Shown: positions 36,548 to 46,126, counted from the stretch's first letter. The stretch: 64,000 nucleotides of DNA from Oscillospiraceae bacterium (GCA_022801715.1 JAAWSV010000005.1:1-64000), one strand, 5' to 3'. The notes: a model not told the origin generated them from the letters alone. Numbers and translations are program-made.

Positions 36548-38836
36548 TTATAGTCTGCTGCGGATAATTTTCCCGCTGGTGGTTTTCGGCAATTCATCCT
36601 TAAACACCACGATCCTCGGGTACTTATACGGCGCGGTGTGCTGCTTGACGTAGGTCTGAATCTCCTTCTTCAGTGCCTCCGTCCCCTCGGTCCCCTTGGT
36701 GAGCACAATACTGGCCTTCACCACCTGCCCCCGGATCTCATCCGGGGCGGCGCTGACGCCGCACTCCAGCACATAGGGCAGCTCCATAATGACGCTCTCG
36801 ATCTCAAAGGGCCCGATCCGGTAGCCGCTGGACTTGATGAGATCGTCCACCCGGCCCACATACCAGAAGTACCCGTCCTCGTCCCGCCACGCGGTGTCCC
36901 CGGTGTGGTACAGCCCGTCATGCCAGGCGGCGTCGGTGCCCTCGGGATTGTTGTAGTATCCGCGGAACAGCCCGCAGATATCCTCCCGCTCCGCCCGGAT
37001 GACAATCTCGCCCACCTGACCCACCGGCACACTCTCGCCCTCGGCATCCACCAGGTCCACCGGGTAGAGGGGCACAGGCTTGCCCATGGACCCCACCTTG
37101 GGACTCATGCCGATGAGGTTGCCGATCATCACCGTGGTCTCGCTCTGACCGAAGCCCTCCATGACGCTGAGGCCCGTGGCCTTCTGGAACTGGTGGAACA
37201 CCTCCGGGTTCAGCGCCTCCCCGGCGATGGTGGCGTGCTGGATGCTGGAGAGGTCGTACTTCCCGATGTCCTCCTTGATAAGCATCCGGTACATCGTCGG
37301 CGGCGCGCAGAAGGTGGTGATATGGTACTTCTCAAACATGGGCAGGATGTCGTGGGCATCGAAACGGTCGAAGTCGTAGACGAAAACGGCCGCCTCGTTG
37401 AGCCACTGGCCGTAGAGCTTGCCCCACATGCTCTTGGCCCAGCCGGTGTCGCTGATGGTGAGGTGGAGCCCCTCCGGGTCCACGCAGTGCCAGTACTTGG
37501 CGGTGATGAAGTGCCCCAGGGGATATTTGTGGCAGTGGGCCGCGGCCTTGGGATAGCCGGTGGTGCCGGAGGTAAAGAACATCAGCATCAGGTCCTCCCC
37601 CTGAGGCGCGTCCTCGGCGCGGGGGAAGGAGGAGCGGAACATGGCGTACTCGCTGTCGAAGTCGTGCCACCCCTCCCGGCCGCCGTTGACCAGAATCTTG
37701 GTCATCCCGGGACAGACCGCCGCCGCGGCCTCCTCCACGTGCTCAGGCACCTGATCGTCTCCGGTGGCCACCACAGCGGTGATGCCGGCGGCCTTGAACC
37801 GGTACTCTAAATCGTGGGAGAGCATCTGGTTGGACGCCAGCAGCGCCACAGCCCCCAGCTTGTTGAGGCCCATCATGGCGATCCAGAACTGGTAGTGCCG
37901 CTTCAGGATCAGCAGCACCCGGTCCCCCCGCCGGATGCCCAGACTCTTAAAATAGTTGGCCGCCCGATTGCTGGCCCTTGAGATGTCCTCGAAGGTGAAG
38001 CGCCGCTCCACCTTATTCTTGTCCACATGGAGCAGAGCCAGCTTCTCCGGCTTCCGCCGGGCCAGCTCATCCACCACGTCGAAGGCGAAGTTGAAGTGGT
38101 CCGGGTCCTTGAAGGAGATGGACTGGAGGGACCCGTCCTCCCCCTCGGCCACGTCGATGAAGTCCTCCCAGATCCGCTTCTCCCGCTCCTCGCCGGGGAC
38201 CGCCCGCCGCTCCAGCTTCTTCTCCTTGGCGGGGAGGGGGATGTCCTCGGCGGAGTTTAAGACGATGGCATAGAAGATGCAGTCCTTCCCGCCGGTGGCG
38301 ATCATGCCGTGGGGGGCGGTGGAGTTGTAGTAGATGGTGTCGCCGGGGTTCAGGATCTCAATGTGTTCCCCCACCTGCACCTTTAACTGCCCCTGTAAAA
38401 CGATGTCGCACTCCTGCCCCTCGTGGCTGGTGACCTCGATGGGCCGCAGCTGGGCCTCGTCGCTGTACTCCGCCAGCACGTACAGCGGCTCCGCCACCCT
38501 CTTTTTGAAGTGAGGCGCCATGTTGAAATAGGTCATGCCGTGGGCGTGCTCGATGTGCTGGCCCTCCCCGGCCCGTGTGAGGGTGTAGTTGGCGAGGCGC
38601 GGACTGGAGCCCTCAATGATGTCCGTCACATCCACCCGGAAAATCTGGGCGCAGCGATAGATGAAGGCGAAGTTCAGATCGCACTCCCCGGCCTCACAGG
38701 CGCGGTACTCCTCCAGCGAGACGCCGGTCTCCTCCGCCATATAGGTCTCGGTGAGCCCCTCGATCTCCCTTAGATCCCGGATGCGCCCGGCCATCTCTTG
38801 GAGCTTCAGGTCAAGGCTGTTCATGGTAGGTTTCAT
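36548..38836 (-). CDS. HTH(XRE)-cupin-acyl-CoA synthetase (AMP-binding) fusion, copy 1
   Basis: N-term IRDLREIEGLTETYMAEETGVSLEEYRACEAG HTH; cupin HEGQECDIVLQGQLKVQVGEHIEILNPGDTIYYNSTAPHGM; MFFTSGTTGYPKAAAH and SGYRIGPFEIESV; start placed at 38836. Confidence 0.88.
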   Translation of the reverse strand: MKPTMNSLDLKLQEMAGRIRDLREIEGLTETYMAEETGVSLEEYRACEAGECDLNFAFIYRCAQIFRVDVTDIIEGSSPRLANYTLTRAGEGQHIEHAHGMTYFNMAPHFKKRVAEPLYVLAEYSDEAQLRPIEVTSHEGQECDIVLQGQLKVQVGEHIEILNPGDTIYYNSTAPHGMIATGGKDCIFYAIVLNSAEDIPLPAKEKKLERRAVPGEEREKRIWEDFIDVAEGEDGSLQSISFKDPDHFNFAFDVVDELARRKPEKLALLHVDKNKVERRFTFEDISRASNRAANYFKSLGIRRGDRVLLILKRHYQFWIAMMGLNKLGAVALLASNQMLSHDLEYRFKAAGITAVVATGDDQVPEHVEEAAAAVCPGMTKILVNGGREGWHDFDSEYAMFRSSFPRAEDAPQGEDLMLMFFTSGTTGYPKAAAHCHKYPLGHFITAKYWHCVDPEGLHLTISDTGWAKSMWGKLYGQWLNEAAVFVYDFDRFDAHDILPMFEKYHITTFCAPPTMYRMLIKEDIGKYDLSSIQHATIAGEALNPEVFHQFQKATGLSVMEGFGQSETTVMIGNLIGMSPKVGSMGKPVPLYPVDLVDAEGESVPVGQVGEIVIRAEREDICGLFRGYYNNPEGTDAAWHDGLYHTGDTAWRDEDGYFWYVGRVDDLIKSSGYRIGPFEIESVIMELPYVLECGVSAAPDEIRGQVVKASIVLTKGTEGTEALKKEIQTYVKQHTAPYKYPRIVVFKDELPKTTSGKIIRSRL

Positions 38837-38864
38837 AGACTTCCTCCTGTCCTCCCCGGGACGA

Positions 38865-39151
38865 CAAAAAACCCGTCCCAAAGATATGGTAAAATCTTTG
38901 AGACGAGTAAGATAAAACATTACCCGCGGTACCACTCAAATTGCGCGCCAGACGGCGCACCGCTCGTCGGGCTCCAGCAAGCCCTATGCCTTCACGCAGC
39001 AGTCACGGGAAGGGTCTACTGGCACGGCAAAAGCCGCGGGTTCTTCCTTCCAGCTCAGGAGTTACAAACCTGCGGAGCGTTCCTTGTGGCTTGCACCAAC
39101 CGCCACTTCTCTGAAGGACGCGCTGCGCTGTCCTCTCCATCATTGCTTTTA
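38865..39151 (-). ncRNA. T-box leader upstream of copy 1
   Basis: minus strand GAGTGGTACCGCGGG T-box, GGTTGGTGCAAGCC stem I apical motif, terminator CTCGTCTCAAAGAT..ATCTTTGGGACGGGTTTTTT. Confidence 0.88.
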
Positions 39152-39261
39152 TTTTATTTGATTGTGGTATGATGTTACCATATCTTTTGCTGGAGGTCAA
39201 GTGTTAATTTTTGCGCCGACGGGCGCGGGACGTTCTTTTGGTACTGCGGCGCAGTACGATA

Positions 39262-39832
39262 GCTTTTTCCGCCCGGCAGGGCGTGGTGCTTTTTTTTGTA
39301 CTGCGGAGCAGTACACAGGCTTTTATTCCGCGCCGCCACGGCGCGGGGAGGGGGACGGGGGGTTCGCCCCCGGGGCGACTGACTTTTGGCACAGCCCAAA
39401 AGTCAGCAAAAGGCTGCTTAGGTGTCCGCTCAGGCGGGCCTTAGCCCCCGCAGGGGGCACGGCTCTTATTCGCTCCCCCCTAAGAACCCCAAGCCGCGCG
39501 CTCCTTCGGTAGACCGGTGCATCGTCCAACTCTGGCACTTCGGACGCGGCGGCGGTAGCTCTCGCAAAGCAGACGGTGTCCTGAGGGCGTCCCCCCGTCT
39601 TTGGCCCTTTGGTAAACCGCCGCTGCCGCTCTGCCTGCGTCGCCCGACTTGTCCCCGAAACTTGCGGGTTGCTTCGCTGGCGGGGGTGCCGCAAATGCCG
39701 CCGTGCTTGGTGGCAATGTTGGTATACCGTGTGTAGGGGCGCGCAGTGCGCGCCCGTTCTGCCGATGCCCTCCGCTGGATCGTCAAACCATCCGTAGGGC
39801 GCGACGACCCCGGCGCGCCGTCCCCCGTCAGC
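39262..39832. repeat. Composite intergenic repeat, copy B
   Basis: Same ordered blocks as 15241-15865. Confidence 0.8.
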
Positions 39833-39913
39833 CGGGACGGTCCGATCAACCACCCGTAGGGGCGGCCTGTAGCCGTCTGCTCTCCCGTCCTTCGCCGCAC
39901 ATTCCCTCTCACA

Positions 39914-42184
39914 TCACAATTTATTCCGCTGAATCTTCCCGCTGATGGTCTTGGGCAGCTCGTCCCTGAACACCACAATCCGCGGATACTTATACGGCGC
40001 GGTGTGCTTTTTGACGTAGCTCTGAATCTCCTTCTTCAGCTCCTCCGTCCCCTCCGTGCCCTTCACCAGCACGATGCTGGCCTTGACCACCTGCCCGCGG
40101 AGCTCGTCCGGGGCGGCGGACACGCCGCACTCCAGCACATAGGGCAGCTCCATAATGACGCTCTCAATCTCAAAGGGCCCGATCCGGTAGCCGCTGGACT
40201 TGATCACATCGTCCCGCCGGCCCACGTACCAGAGGTAGCCGTCCTCGTCCTGCCACGCCACATCTCTTGTGTGGTACAGTCCGTCGTGCCAGACCTCCTT
40301 AGTCTGCCCCTCGTCCCGGTAGTACCCGGCGAAGAGGCCGCAGGGCAGTTCCCCGTCCTTGGCCCGGATGCAGATCTCGCCGTTCTCGCCGGGGGCCACC
40401 GGCTCGCCGTTCTCGTCCACCAGTACCAGATCGTAGGTGGGGATGGGCTTGCCCATGGACCCGATCTTCTGCTTGTTGCCAATGAGATTGCCGATGGTCA
40501 GCGTGGTCTCCGTCTGGCCGAAGCCCTCGTAGATCTGGAGCCCGGTCTGGGCCTCGAACTGGCGGAAGACCTCCGGGTTCAGGGCCTCGCCGGCGGTGGT
40601 GGCGTGCCGGATGCTGCTCAGATCATACTTGCTGAGATCGTCCTTGATAAACATCCGGTACATGGTCGGCGGCGCGCAGAAGGTGGTGATGTTGTACTTT
40701 TTGAACATGGGCAGGATATCCGCCGCGTCGAAGCGGTCGAAGTCGTAGGTGAACACCGCCCCCTCACACAGCCACTGGCCGTAGAGCTTGCCCCACAGGG
40801 CCTTCCCCCAGCCGGTCTCGCTGATGGTGAAGTGGAGGCCGTCGGCGTGGACGCAGTGCCAGTACTTGGCGGTGATGTAGTGCCCCAGGGCGTACTTATA
40901 GCTGTGGGCGGCAATCTTGGGATAGCCGGTGGTGCCGGAGGTGAAGAACATCAGCATGAGGTCGTCCCCGCAGGGGGCGTCCTCGCCCCGGGGGAAGTGG
41001 GAGCGGTACATGGTGTACTCCTCGTCGAAGTCATGCCACCCCTCCCGCTGGCCGCCCACCAGAATTTTCAGCTTTAAGCTGGGACTCTCCCGCTGGGCGA
41101 TATCCACCTGCTGGGCGGTGTCCCCGTCGGCGGTGCAGACGATGGCGCTGACCTCCGCGGCGTTGAAGCGGTAGGAGAAGTCGTGCTCCTGGAGCTGGTT
41201 TGTGGCGGGGATGGCGATGGCCCCCAGCTTGTGGAGCCCCAGAATGGCGAACCAGAACTGGTAGTGGCGCTTGAGCACCAGCATCACCCGATCCCCCCGC
41301 TTGATGCCCAGGGCCTTGAAGTAGTTGGCGGCCCGGCTGGAGGCCCGGGAGATGTCGGAGAAGGTGAGGCGCCGTTCGTTCTTGTCCCGGTCCAGATGGA
41401 GCATGGCCAGCTTCTCCGGGTACTTGGCGGCGATGGCGTCCACGCAGTCGAAGGCGAAGTTGAAGCGGTCCGCGTTGGGGAAGTCAAGGGACTGGAGCAC
41501 CCCGTGCTCGTCCTCCTTGGCGCTGATAAAGTCCTTGCAGACGTACTCGGCGCTGGACCGGGCCTCCACGATGGAGCGGCGGACGGACATCTCCTCCGCC
41601 TTCTCCCCGGAGATGACCACCGCGCAGAACACGCAGGGCCGCCCGCCTACGGCGATCATGCCGTGGGGGGTGGAGGAGTTGTAGAGGATGCTGTCCCCCT
41701 CGCCGAGGATCTCCGTGTTCTCCCCCACCTGCACCTTGAGCTGGCCGGAGAGGATGATGTCGAACTCCTGCCCGGCGTGTGTGGTGAGATGGATGGGCAT
41801 CCGCTGCTGGGCCTCGTCGTACTCATAGGTGCAGTAGTAGGGCTCCGCCAGCTTGTTGCGGAAGAAGGGGGCCAGGTTGGAGATCTCGATGCCCTCCTCC
41901 TTGGCGGTCTGCTGGCCCTCCCCCCGGCGGGTGACGGTGTAGCTGCGCAGGTTGGCGCTGTGGCCCTCCAGCAGGTCGGTAATGCCGATACCGAAGGCCA
42001 GCGCGCACTTGTGGATGAAGGTGAAGGGCAGGTCCGCCCGGCCGGCCTCATAGGTCAGGTACTCGGCCATGGTGGTGTCGGTTTTCTGGGACATCTCCTC
42101 CTCGGTGAAGCCGCAGATCCCCCGCATCTCCTTGATCCGGAAGGCCACCTCGGCCAGCTGATTTGCCACGCGGTTGGGTTCCAT
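39914..42184 (-). CDS. HTH(XRE)-cupin-acyl-CoA synthetase (AMP-binding) fusion, copy 2
   Basis: Same architecture, close paralog of 36548-38836. Confidence 0.88.
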   Translation of the reverse strand: MEPNRVANQLAEVAFRIKEMRGICGFTEEEMSQKTDTTMAEYLTYEAGRADLPFTFIHKCALAFGIGITDLLEGHSANLRSYTVTRRGEGQQTAKEEGIEISNLAPFFRNKLAEPYYCTYEYDEAQQRMPIHLTTHAGQEFDIILSGQLKVQVGENTEILGEGDSILYNSSTPHGMIAVGGRPCVFCAVVISGEKAEEMSVRRSIVEARSSAEYVCKDFISAKEDEHGVLQSLDFPNADRFNFAFDCVDAIAAKYPEKLAMLHLDRDKNERRLTFSDISRASSRAANYFKALGIKRGDRVMLVLKRHYQFWFAILGLHKLGAIAIPATNQLQEHDFSYRFNAAEVSAIVCTADGDTAQQVDIAQRESPSLKLKILVGGQREGWHDFDEEYTMYRSHFPRGEDAPCGDDLMLMFFTSGTTGYPKIAAHSYKYALGHYITAKYWHCVHADGLHFTISETGWGKALWGKLYGQWLCEGAVFTYDFDRFDAADILPMFKKYNITTFCAPPTMYRMFIKDDLSKYDLSSIRHATTAGEALNPEVFRQFEAQTGLQIYEGFGQTETTLTIGNLIGNKQKIGSMGKPIPTYDLVLVDENGEPVAPGENGEICIRAKDGELPCGLFAGYYRDEGQTKEVWHDGLYHTRDVAWQDEDGYLWYVGRRDDVIKSSGYRIGPFEIESVIMELPYVLECGVSAAPDELRGQVVKASIVLVKGTEGTEELKKEIQSYVKKHTAPYKYPRIVVFRDELPKTISGKIQRNKL

Positions 42185-42254
42185 ATTGGGTCATCCTCCT
42201 TACAACTTGTCTCGAACTGAGGGTCAAGAGCCGTGTTTCTGACGCCAAAACAGC

Positions 42255-42539
42255 AAAAACCCGTCCCAAAGATTTCTCTTTGAGACGAGTTCATAACAAA
42301 AGCTATGTACCCGCGGTACCACTCAAATTGCACCCCCCAAGGGGGATACCACTCCTCGGGCTCCAGCAAGCCCTATGCCTTGACGCGGCAGTCACGGGAG
42401 CATCCTACTTGGCGTGCCGCGCGGTTCGGACCTCCAGCTCGGAAGGGATAGGACCTTGGACACCGCCGCCGCCGGGCTTCCACCATCCCCGACTCTCTGC
42501 ACGCGCGCCGCGCCCGTCCGTCTTCGTCATCGCTTTTTT
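42255..42539 (-). ncRNA. T-box leader upstream of copy 2
   Basis: minus strand GAGTGGTACCGCGGG; AGAGAGTCGGGGATGGTGGAAGCCC stem I; terminator CGTCTCAAAGAGAAATCTTTGGGACGGGTTTTT. Confidence 0.88.
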
Positions 42540-42955
42540 TGATTCAGTTCGAGGGAATTTTACTACAAAGGCAGGCGGATGTCAAGAAAAATTTTGCACC
42601 AAGGCACCCGGTGCCCCCATCTTATGCGGCCTCGCCCTCTGTCGTCCCCCCCAAAAAACCGTTATCCCGCCGGATGGCAAAAATACCACTGGAAATCCCC
42701 GTTCCCATATACTATAATAGACCCCACAAGACCCTAATTGGGGGCCGGCAGGCACTCCCCGCCGGCCCCCTATCTGATCGCGGCGCGCCCGGCGCGGGGC
42801 ACAGGGCTGCGCGGGTCGTGTAGAGATCGCCGGACGCCTCGCCGCGTACTGTATCCTATGTCTCAGCCGCCGCCGCCGTGCCCCTGAGCCAGAGCGTCCC
42901 CTGGGCCTGACCGGCCTGTATAGCCGCCATTTACGTGAGAAAGGACAGAAAGAAC

Positions 42956-43600
42956 ATGGTGAAAATCGCCCCCTCCATCCTCTCCGCGGATTTTGCGAAT
43001 TTAGCGCAGGAGATCCGCCGCATTGAGACCGCCGACTACGTCCACGTGGACGTGATGGACGGCGCCTTCGTCCCCAACATCACCGTGGGCCTGCCCGTGG
43101 TCCGCTGCCTGCGCCCCGTCACCCGGATGCCCCTGGATGTCCACCTGATGGTGGACCGCCCCATCCGCTACGTGGAGCAGTTCTGCGACGCCGGGGCCGA
43201 CATCGTCACCGTCCACGTGGAGGCGGACACACCGGAGAACACCGCCCTGGCCTTGGAAAAAATTCACGCCAAGGGCAAGCGGGCCGGCGTGGTCCTCCGC
43301 CCCAAGACCCCCGCCGAGGCGGCCCGCCCCTACCTGAAGGCCTGCGATATGATCCTGGTGATGACCGTGGAGCCGGGCTTTGGCGGACAGAAGTTCATGG
43401 CGGACATGATGCCCAAGCTCCGCACCCTTCGGGACTGGATCGACCAGGAGAACCCGGCCTGTGAGCTGGAGGTGGACGGCGGCGTGGACCCGGTGACGGC
43501 CAAGGTGGTCATCGAGAACGGCGCCAACGTCCTGGTGGCCGGCAGCGCGGTCTACGGCGCGGCGGACATCCCGAGCCGGATCGCGGAGCTGAGGGGGTAG
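42956..43600 (+). CDS. rpe: Ribulose-phosphate 3-epimerase
   Basis: MVKIAPSILSADFANLAQEI; VHVDVMDGAFVPN; EPGFGGQKF; start placed at 42956. Confidence 0.95.
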   Translation: MVKIAPSILSADFANLAQEIRRIETADYVHVDVMDGAFVPNITVGLPVVRCLRPVTRMPLDVHLMVDRPIRYVEQFCDAGADIVTVHVEADTPENTALALEKIHAKGKRAGVVLRPKTPAEAARPYLKACDMILVMTVEPGFGGQKFMADMMPKLRTLRDWIDQENPACELEVDGGVDPVTAKVVIENGANVLVAGSAVYGAADIPSRIAELRG

Positions 43601-43606
43601 AGGCCG

Positions 43607-44206
43607 ATGGAGTATTTTCCCGCACCGCTGGAGAACCTGGTGGAGCAGTTTCGCAAGCTGCCGGGGATCGGCGGCAAGTCCGCCCAGCGTCTGGCCTTCC
43701 ACCTGCTGAGCCTCCCCGACGCCGAGGCGGAGGCCTTCGCCGCCGCCATCCTGGAGGCCAGGCGCACCGTCACCTGCTGCCCGGTTTGCCAGAACCTCAC
43801 CGCCGGGGGCCTGTGCCCCATCTGCGCCTCCCCCCGCCGGGACCAGAATGTGATCTGCGTGGTGGCGGACCCCCGGGACGTGGTGGCCATGGAGCGGTCC
43901 AAGGAGTACCGGGGGGTCTACCACGTGCTCCACGGGGTGATCAGCCCCATGAACCACGTGGGCCCCGACGATCTGCACATCAAGTCCCTGCTGGACCGGG
44001 TGGCGGAGGGCACGGCGGAGGAGGTCATCATGGCCACCAACCCGGACACCGAGGGGGAGGCCACCGCCATGTACCTGGCCCGCCTGCTGCGCCCCTTCGG
44101 CGTAAAGGTTACCCGCTTGGCCTACGGCATCCCTGTGGGCAGCCACCTGGAGTTCGCCGACGACGCCACCCTCATGCGCGCCCTGGAGGGCCGGCAGGAG
44201 ATATAA
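43607..44206 (+). CDS. recR: Recombination protein RecR
   Basis: KLPGIGGKSAQRLAFHLL; CCPVCQNLTAGGLCPIC; TOPRIM. Confidence 0.95.
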   Translation: MEYFPAPLENLVEQFRKLPGIGGKSAQRLAFHLLSLPDAEAEAFAAAILEARRTVTCCPVCQNLTAGGLCPICASPRRDQNVICVVADPRDVVAMERSKEYRGVYHVLHGVISPMNHVGPDDLHIKSLLDRVAEGTAEEVIMATNPDTEGEATAMYLARLLRPFGVKVTRLAYGIPVGSHLEFADDATLMRALEGRQEI

Positions 44207-44208
44207 GG

Positions 44209-44240
44209 AAAACCGGCCTGTGTAAACAGGCCGGTTTTTT
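44209..44240 (+). terminator. Terminator of rpe-recR
   Basis: aaaccggcctg-tgtaaa-caggccggtttttt. Confidence 0.9.
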
Positions 44241-44245
44241 GCGTC

Positions 44246-45295
44246 TCAATTCCCCTGCGTCTCCTCCAGCGCATAGCTCTCCCCGCCGTCCAGCGGATAG
44301 ACCATGCCCTCATAGACCACGGCAATCACCTCGCTGAAGTCCTGGACGCTGCGGAACCGCCAGTAGTATTTATAGTGCCATAAGTCATCGTCGCTGCTTC
44401 TGCCGCTGCCGCTGGCCCCACCAATGTCCAGCTCCCAGAGGTTCGTCAGCGTGCCGTCCTCCCACAGGACCGACACAGGGGGCATGGTTTTGCGCTTTTT
44501 AAGGTCTCTCCGTTCCTCCTGTGTCTCCTCCACCACGTACTCCACCCACACCGACAGGGGGGACAGCCGGACCTTGTAGACACCCGGCGCCTCCTCCATC
44601 TCGGCCAGCGACACCGTCACCGAGGGCACCCGGTTCACGTCAAAGCGGAGCCACACATCGTCGTCCATGGTGCTCAGGTGGACCGACACCTGCCGCCAGA
44701 GCGCCGGCCCCATGTCCATGGACACGTCCACCTGTACACTGTCCGTCTCCGGGTCATACCCTTTAAAGCTCGAGCTCATGTTCTGCCAGCCGACCCAAGA
44801 GGCGGAGAGGGCGATAGGCCCAAAGCCGTTGGCCCACTGCAGCACACTCTCCGGGTTGGTGAGGCTGTAAAAGTCCTCTGAGGCCAGAACCTCCCGGGCC
44901 TCCTCCGTCTCCGGCCTGATCTCCAGGGTGAACAGCGCCCGGCTGTCGTCGGCCACGGAGCTGGTGACGGTCATGGTGTAGCCGTTGCTGCTCACCGACT
45001 TGGGCTCCATATCCACCAGACTCAGGGCGTACTCCGAGGGCTCCGCGTCCCGGAGCATCCCGCTGAACACGCTGTACTCCGACAGCGTGCCCCCCGCCGC
45101 CGCCGTAACCGTCAGCAGCACCAATACCGCCGCCAGAGCGCCGGCCCACCGGACCGCCCTGTGCAGCCGGAGGGACCGGCGGGGCACCGCCTCCGCCATC
45201 ACCCGCCGCAGGACCCGCCGTCTGTCCGGCAGGGGACAGGCCGCCTGCCGCGGCACCGTCCTTCTCCACAGCTTCTTCAGTCGATCGCCCATCAA
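44246..45295 (-). CDS. Single-pass membrane protein, probable anti-sigma factor
   Basis: N-terminal cytoplasmic region, one TM, extracellular domain; stop overlaps ECF sigma gene order. Confidence 0.65.
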   Translation of the reverse strand: MMGDRLKKLWRRTVPRQAACPLPDRRRVLRRVMAEAVPRRSLRLHRAVRWAGALAAVLVLLTVTAAAGGTLSEYSVFSGMLRDAEPSEYALSLVDMEPKSVSSNGYTMTVTSSVADDSRALFTLEIRPETEEAREVLASEDFYSLTNPESVLQWANGFGPIALSASWVGWQNMSSSFKGYDPETDSVQVDVSMDMGPALWRQVSVHLSTMDDDVWLRFDVNRVPSVTVSLAEMEEAPGVYKVRLSPLSVWVEYVVEETQEERRDLKKRKTMPPVSVLWEDGTLTNLWELDIGGASGSGRSSDDDLWHYKYYWRFRSVQDFSEVIAVVYEGMVYPLDGGESYALEETQGN

Positions 45296-45852
45296 AGCTC
45301 TCCTCCTTCCGACAGCGCCTTCTTCAGGGCCTTCCGTCCCCGATGCAGCCGCTGCTTGGCCGCGCCGGGGCTCATACCCAGCTCCTTTGCCACGGTTTTC
45401 AGCTTGTCCTCCTCATAGTAGTAGCGGACAAACAGCGTGGTGTCCGGCTCCCCTAGGGCCTCCACGGCCTGCCAGAGCCGGTGGCTCCACTCCCGCTGTA
45501 CCGCCTGCTGCTCCGGCCCGTCCCGGGGGTCCGCCGCCGCCTCGGGGAGCTCCCCGGCGGGCCGCTGCCGCCGGCGAAAGTCCACCGCGGCGTTCCGGGC
45601 GATGGCCCCGATGTAGGCCCGAAGCCCCTCCTCCTCCCGGAGGGCCTCCGCGTGCCGCCACAGGCTCAAAAACACGTCCGCCGTGATCTCCTCCATATCC
45701 TCCCGGGAGACCTGACCGGAGAGGGTGCGGCAGATCACCGTCCCCACATAGGGGGTGTACCGCTTCACCGCCAGCTCCAGCGCCCGGACACTCCCCCGGC
45801 TCAGTCCCCGCGCCATGGCCCGCTCATCCATCGCTGCCCCTCCTCTCGGCAT
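45292..45852 (-). CDS. ECF-type RNA polymerase sigma factor
   Basis: sigma region 2 and 4 motifs: EDMEEITADVFLSLWRH; LGMSPGAAKQRLHRGRKALKKAL. Confidence 0.88.
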   Translation of the reverse strand: MPRGGAAMDERAMARGLSRGSVRALELAVKRYTPYVGTVICRTLSGQVSREDMEEITADVFLSLWRHAEALREEEGLRAYIGAIARNAAVDFRRRQRPAGELPEAAADPRDGPEQQAVQREWSHRLWQAVEALGEPDTTLFVRYYYEEDKLKTVAKELGMSPGAAKQRLHRGRKALKKALSEGGEL

Positions 45853-45972
45853 AGCCGCTCTTTTTTATGATATACGGACGCCGCCGGCCGGCGGTTACAA
45901 ATTTCTCCCATATTTTTGCCGCACACCACGGGGACGACAAAATATAACAGGAGCCATACCACCTTTAACAGC

Positions 45973-46001
45973 TTGCTCCCCGCGTATTTTTGCGCTATAA
46001 T
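45973..46001 (+). promoter_or_regulatory. Promoter of the Crp-like regulator gene
   Basis: TTGCTC-N17-TATAAT. Confidence 0.6.
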
Positions 46002-46126
46002 ATTACTTCCGAACGAAAAGGTCGGAAGTAATTATGTGCCATGTTTTGCGGCTGCCGCCGTAACGGCGGCGAGCAAAACGGCTCAAATCCAATGTATTAT
46101 TTCCGATTTTTTCATTCGGAAATAAT
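46002..46126. repeat. ~125-bp nested palindrome
   Basis: attacttccga...tcggaagtaat and attatttccga...tcggaaataat flank gttttgc..gccgccg-taa-cggcggc..gcaaaac. Confidence 0.75.

Noticed and set aside
39323-39978. Overlapping ORFs (170-176 aa) inside composite repeat B
   Set aside because: Frames disagree with copy A over most of their length; look like shadow ORFs of a structured repeat.
43001-44146. Long minus-strand ORF (381 aa) opposite rpe and recR
   Set aside because: Shadow ORF covering two well-supported genes; likewise 22799-23656, 24358-25158 and 61231-62616 (-).
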